Shown here piece after piece: positions 60,081 to 64,000 of a DNA stretch of 64,000 bases (its first letter is position 1; the number at the start of each line of letters is the position of its first letter). A program made the translations under genes and the position numbers. Origin of the DNA: an uncultured Stenotrophomonas sp. (GTDB lineage Bacteria; Pseudomonadota; Gammaproteobacteria; Xanthomonadales; Xanthomonadaceae); assembly GCA_913775725.1 (NCBI GenBank), contig CAJYNG010000008.1, positions 62,001 through 126,000 on the forward strand. Reading direction: 5' to 3'. The notes under the pieces are model-generated. The model had not been told where the DNA came from. It made no database searches and saw only the letters and a program-made list of their open reading frames with translations.

Positions 60081-63029
60081 TTAGAAACGTGCGGTGAAGT
60101 TCAATCGCGTGGTACGGCCCGGGCCGGGCATCAGGCTCATCGCCAGCGTGTCCATGTAGTAGGTGTTGCGCAGGTTGCTGACCACCAGTTCCACCTCGGC
60201 CTTCTGGGTGAACTGCCAGCGCGCATAGAAGTCATAGATCGCGGTGGGCAGGTAGATGTTCTGCAGGCCTGTCGAGCCGGTGGTGTTCCATGGCTTGTCC
60301 AGTTCATGGGTGGGGCCGCTGTTGTAGGTGCGGCGGATGCCGGTATCCAGTCGCTTGTCGAACAGGCGGAAGCCCAGCGTGCTGTGGATCGAGTACTTCG
60401 GCGGGTTCTGCGCGTTGACGAACGAGGTGCCAAAGCCGCCGTCCACGCAGTCCGGCGTGGTGTCCAGCTTGCTCCATTTCGCATAGGGGTCTTCGCGCAT
60501 GCGCTTGGCGGTGGCCGCATCGCAGGTGCGCGCGCGCTGGTAGTAGCTGGCCGACAGATCCAGGTAGGCAATGCCGGCGTCATAACCGGACTGCAGCTCG
60601 TAGCCGGACACCGTGTAGTTGTCGACGTTGTCGACGTAGAAGGCCCAGTTGCTGGAATCGAAGCGACGGGTGATGGCGTTGTCGATATCGTTCTTGAACC
60701 AGGCGACCTTGAATGCCAGGCGATCGCCGTCGCGCCACAGGTCCTGCTTCAGCAGGCTGAAGCCGATGTCCCAGGAACGGTTTTTTTCCGGTTTCAGGTC
60801 GGCTACCGGCGCCGAGGTGCTGTTGCCCAGCGTCGATTCGAACAGGCTGGGCATCTTCCAGCCCTGCGCGTACTTCACGTAGAAGAACATGTCCGCGTCG
60901 AGGTTGAAGCGGGCTTCGGCATACGGCGCGAAACCGTGGCCGGAGCGCCGGATCGCTGGCTTGTAGCCCCAGGCGGTGGGAATCTGCTTGGTATAGAAGC
61001 CGTTGGCACCACGCGGGTCACGGATGAATCCGTCGAAGTCGTAGGTCTGGCCCAGCGTGCTGTCGCCATAGGGTGTGGCGCGCAGTGAGTCATACGTGTA
61101 GTTGCCCTGTGCATCCGGGTACCACTCCTTGTACCAGCCTGGCAGCAGCTGGCCGCCCTTGCTCAGGCGCGCGAAGGTATAGCGCAGGTCGCGCGATTCG
61201 CTGACGAAGGCCACGCGGTTGCGGTCGCGGGTGCGGTAGTCGATGAAGCGGCCGCCTGCGGTCAGCGACAGCCAGTCCCACGGCTGCCATTGCAACGAGG
61301 CCACCACGCTGGCCTCGCGGCGCGTGCCCGAGCGCAGGTAACGGTTGTTGTTGTAGTCCACCGGCAGCACCGGCGAGTTTGGTGCGGTGTCTTCGTGCTG
61401 GAAGGACGCGCCATAGCGCAGCGTCCAGTCGCCCAGGCCATTGCTGAAGCGGGTGGTGTTGCTGCTGTCCACGCCCCAGCGCTGGGTCTTCACATCCGAC
61501 TGCAGGCCGGGGCCGTAAGTCTCGCCCAGCGTGTCGGGCATCTGGTCGGAGGCCATTTCCTTGAACAGCGGCGTATTGGCGATATTGCTGTTGAACATGC
61601 GGCTGGTGGCGGTGGTGAACCACAGCGTGCTGCTCAGGTCCAGCCACGGGTGCGCCTCGGGGCGGTAGCGATGGCGTAGGGACGTGGCGTTGACCCGCAT
61701 CTTCCCGGGCTCGAACTGGAACATGGTGTTGGCCTTGTCCACGTAGGTCACCCATTCGTTGGACTCGCCCACGCGACCGATCGCCGACGGCATGATCTCG
61801 CCGAAGCTGGAGTTGAAGTAGCGGTGGCTCAGCTCCAGGCGCTGGTCGGGGTTGGGCGTCCAGGTGAATTTCAGCAGCGCCGATTCGTTGTCGGTATGCG
61901 TGTTCAGCACCTCATCGCCGGGGTGGTACATGTCCGAGACCGCCTGGCTGGACATGCCGGTACCGCCGCTGGACAGGTGCTGGTCGTCGTACCGGTGGGC
62001 GCCGTTGCTGCCAGCGAAGTAGTTGCCCTGGCGGCGCCGCGCATAGGCCGCCACCAGCTGCCAATCCTCGCCACGCTGGGCGAAGGCCACGCTGCCGTTC
62101 CAGTCGCGCGGATCACGCAGGCTGTTGCGGTTGTCGCTGCCGCGCGCGATCTGCTTGAACGTGCGGGTGCGGTCGATGCTGTTGTCGGCCACGCCACCAC
62201 GCACACGCAGGCCCCAGGCCTGGTCGTCGTCGAGGATGTCATCGACGTTCAGCGTTTCCATGTAGACCACGCCACCGATCGCGCTGGCGGCGTTGGCGGC
62301 CAGGCTCGGCCCCTTCTCGATGCTGACCGAACTGATCAGGTCCGGGTCGAGGTAGCTGCGCTGCTGCACGCCGGCATAGCCGCGGTACACGTCGATGGCC
62401 TGCTGGCCGCCGTCGATGATCACTGGCACCCGGTTCTGGCCCTGAAGGCCGCGGATGTTCACGTCCAGCGCACCGCCATTGCGCACGTCAGCGGTGTGCA
62501 CGCCGACCGCACCGGCCAGCACGTCACCGATCGACTGGCCGCGGAACCGCTCAAGTTGCTGGCGGTCCAGGTGCACGCGCGAGCCGCTGTCGCGGTAAAC
62601 GGCATCGGCATCGGCCAGGCCCCACGGCGAAGCCCCTTCGCCGGCCTGGCCGGCCACACGCAGGGTGCCGATCTGGCGCACGCCGGCATCGGTGGCGGGG
62701 GCGGCCTGCAGCACCACGCCGCTGGCATCAAGCTGGAACGATAGGCCGGTGCCAGCGAGCAGCTTCGCCAGTGCGGCTTCGGTGTTGAGCGAGGCCTGCA
62801 CGCCACCGCTGTGGCGGCCGCGGGTCAGGCGCGCATCGGCAGCGATGGACAGGCCAGACTGCTGGCCGAATGTGGTCAAGGCCTGGTCGAGCGGTCCGGC
62901 CGGGATCTGCCAGCGAACGGCAGCGGCAGCATCCTGTGCATGGGCGGCGGCCGGCAACAGGCACGGCGTGGTCAGGGCCAGGCACAGCGCGATGGCCAGC
63001 GGGCGAGGGGAGGGGCAGGGTAGTTTCAT
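60081..63029 (-). CDS. TonB-dependent receptor with signalling domain, HasR-like (haem?)
   Basis: A 982-aa outer-membrane receptor. Signal peptide cleaved near AHAQ, then an STN signalling domain at about 35-105 (IPAGPLDQALTTFGQQSGLS, LNTEAALAKLLAGTGLSFQL). The plug has RGQSIGDVLAGAVGVHTADV, IRGLQGQNRVPVIIDGGQQA and SVSIEKGPSLAANAASAIGG, in the style of HasR-type haem receptors. The barrel ends GRTTRLNFTARF. The FecR-type gene lies 68 bp upstream on the same strand, so ligand binding probably signals to an ECF sigma factor beyond the window. The start at 63029 replaces the longer 63125 frame. Confidence 0.85.
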   Translation of the reverse strand: MKLPCPSPRPLAIALCLALTTPCLLPAAAHAQDAAAAVRWQIPAGPLDQALTTFGQQSGLSIAADARLTRGRHSGGVQASLNTEAALAKLLAGTGLSFQLDASGVVLQAAPATDAGVRQIGTLRVAGQAGEGASPWGLADADAVYRDSGSRVHLDRQQLERFRGQSIGDVLAGAVGVHTADVRNGGALDVNIRGLQGQNRVPVIIDGGQQAIDVYRGYAGVQQRSYLDPDLISSVSIEKGPSLAANAASAIGGVVYMETLNVDDILDDDQAWGLRVRGGVADNSIDRTRTFKQIARGSDNRNSLRDPRDWNGSVAFAQRGEDWQLVAAYARRRQGNYFAGSNGAHRYDDQHLSSGGTGMSSQAVSDMYHPGDEVLNTHTDNESALLKFTWTPNPDQRLELSHRYFNSSFGEIMPSAIGRVGESNEWVTYVDKANTMFQFEPGKMRVNATSLRHRYRPEAHPWLDLSSTLWFTTATSRMFNSNIANTPLFKEMASDQMPDTLGETYGPGLQSDVKTQRWGVDSSNTTRFSNGLGDWTLRYGASFQHEDTAPNSPVLPVDYNNNRYLRSGTRREASVVASLQWQPWDWLSLTAGGRFIDYRTRDRNRVAFVSESRDLRYTFARLSKGGQLLPGWYKEWYPDAQGNYTYDSLRATPYGDSTLGQTYDFDGFIRDPRGANGFYTKQIPTAWGYKPAIRRSGHGFAPYAEARFNLDADMFFYVKYAQGWKMPSLFESTLGNSTSAPVADLKPEKNRSWDIGFSLLKQDLWRDGDRLAFKVAWFKNDIDNAITRRFDSSNWAFYVDNVDNYTVSGYELQSGYDAGIAYLDLSASYYQRARTCDAATAKRMREDPYAKWSKLDTTPDCVDGGFGTSFVNAQNPPKYSIHSTLGFRLFDKRLDTGIRRTYNSGPTHELDKPWNTTGSTGLQNIYLPTAIYDFYARWQFTQKAEVELVVSNLRNTYYMDTLAMSLMPGPGRTTRLNFTARF

Positions 63030-63097
63030 GGGGCGGCAACATCCGCAATGGGTTCCCTTGTAGTGCCCGCCGAGCGCGCAGAAAGGGAACCGCCAAT

Positions 63098-64000
63098 TCA
63101 AACTGGACGCACAACGGTCCACCATGGCCAGCGTTGCTCGATGCGGATCGGCAGGGCGCGTGCCAGCAGTGTCAGGGCCTGCAGGCTGTCCAGGCGCGGC
63201 AGTACCGCGGTGACATTCAATGCGGACAGCGCCGGATCACAGCCCAGATAGCCACGATGGTGGCGGGCCAGTTCGTCGATCACCCGGATCAACGGCGTGT
63301 CCTGCACCTGCAGGCGTCCGTCCTGCCAGTCGCCGCGCAGAGGATCGGCCGCGACCGCTGTGAGTCCCCCCAAGGGTCCAATCTGCAGCGCACCTCCCGC
63401 AGGCACATCCAGGGCCGCACCGAACGTCGGCAGGCAGCGCACCACGCCTTCGAACACGTCCAATCGGCTGTCCTGCGCTTCGCGGCCGACCGCGAAGCGG
63501 GTGCCGATCGGCTGCAGATGCGCGCCAGGTACATGCACGGTCAGAGGCAGCCCGGTGAATGCGGGGTGGTGTCCGGTCTGCAGCAGCAGTTCGCCGCGCA
63601 GCAGATGCAGGGCGCGGTGGCCGTTGCCGATGTCGATGGTCACTTCGCTGTTGGCGTTGAGCCACAATTGGCTGCCATCGGTCAACGTCCAATGACCGGT
63701 GCGCCCGGCAACCGTGCGTTGCGTCTGCAGGTGGCGCTGCGCCCGCAGCCCGTGCAGGCCGAGCAGGGAGACCGCGCCGATGCCGAGGGCGCCTCCGATG
63801 CTGCGCAGGGCCCGCCGCCGGCGAAGGCGCGCAGCATCAAATGCGGTTGCGGCTGCCGGGGCCGACAGCGGGGCGAACGATTGCCAGACCGCCTCGACCC
63901 GTCGCCAGGCATCGGCGTGACCAGCATCGGCCTGCAGCCAGGCGTGCCAGCGCTGCTGGTCGCCGTCGCTCCAGCCCTGTTGGCGCAGCGCGAACCATTC
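63098..64000 (-). CDS. FecR/HasS-like anti-sigma regulator, 5' end beyond the window
   Basis: The frame is open from the right edge to the stop at 63098; a shorter start at 63685 would remove conserved parts. Edge-proximal residues FALRQQGWSDGDQQRWHAWL, HADAWRRVEAVWQSFA are the cytoplasmic FecR N-domain (DUF4880 pattern). One TM helix follows (about 63745-63805, IGGALGIGAVSLLGL). The periplasmic FecR domain has VHVPGAHLQPIGTRFAV and VFEGVVRCLP, then a C-terminal STN-like end (LIRVIDELARHHRGYLGCD). It should hold an ECF sigma factor until the receptor signals. Confidence 0.85.
   Translation of the reverse strand, partial: EWFALRQQGWSDGDQQRWHAWLQADAGHADAWRRVEAVWQSFAPLSAPAAATAFDAARLRRRRALRSIGGALGIGAVSLLGLHGLRAQRHLQTQRTVAGRTGHWTLTDGSQLWLNANSEVTIDIGNGHRALHLLRGELLLQTGHHPAFTGLPLTVHVPGAHLQPIGTRFAVGREAQDSRLDVFEGVVRCLPTFGAALDVPAGGALQIGPLGGLTAVAADPLRGDWQDGRLQVQDTPLIRVIDELARHHRGYLGCDPALSALNVTAVLPRLDSLQALTLLARALPIRIEQRWPWWTVVRPV

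Overview
The window looks like chromosome from a GC-rich gammaproteobacterium of the Stenotrophomonas maltophilia group (Xanthomonadales). The evidence is codon use, the abundance of TonB-dependent receptors, a Xanthomonad-type Tad locus, and many GTAG-capped palindromes of the SMAG repeat type in intergenic gaps. I saw no rRNA, tRNA, CRISPR array, insertion sequence or prophage gene. Both ends cut a gene: dld on the left and a FecR-type anti-sigma regulator on the right.

Region 1 (1-17212) is housekeeping and cell-envelope chromosome. It holds dld, small exported or lipoproteins (one an I78 protease inhibitor), CDP-diacylglycerol pyrophosphatase, a GNAT protein, a large TonB receptor, a CodA-like deaminase, a DUF3806 protein, two LysR regulators, an ankyrin lipoprotein, an exported amidohydrolase and an MFS exporter. 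Region 2 (17210-17789) is a non-coding block between convergent genes. It is built from two inverted copies of a structured element around two smaller palindromes. Region 3 (17787-21462) is a propeller-type sensor kinase with its LuxR-type response regulator.

Region 4 (21559-28338) is a tightly packed plus-strand operon: AraC-type regulator, cysteine hydrolase, DoxX, Tat-type amidohydrolase, alginate-export-type porin and MFS_3 transporter. Its make-up suggests uptake, turnover or detoxification of an unknown small molecule. Region 5 (28452-42454) holds a chloroperoxidase-like hydrolase, a DUF4124-like protein, a DUF2968 protein and a tad operon for Flp pili read leftwards from flp: flp, tadV, tadE, cpaB, secretin, tadZ, tadA, tadB, tadC, tadD, a DUF3613 gene and tadG.

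Region 6 (42455-50955) is the most interesting part. An AraC-family regulator sits between the tad promoter region and a 1760-residue trimeric autotransporter adhesin followed by a TpgA-like peptidoglycan-binding lipoprotein. The motif TGCCG-N4-TGCATA occurs on both sides of the regulator gene, and upstream of the adhesin it is part of an array repeating every 21 bp. This suggests joint control of pili and adhesin.

Region 7 (51038-64000) contains a methyltransferase/MerR pair, MgtC, a divergent CLC channel, a FecA-like receptor with a Fur-like box, an M14 carboxypeptidase, a LysR regulator with an MdtJI-type SMR pair, and a HasR-like receptor with a signalling domain next to the FecR-type regulator. 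Several intergenic gaps carry members of at least three palindrome families, mostly between convergent genes, where they probably act as terminators.
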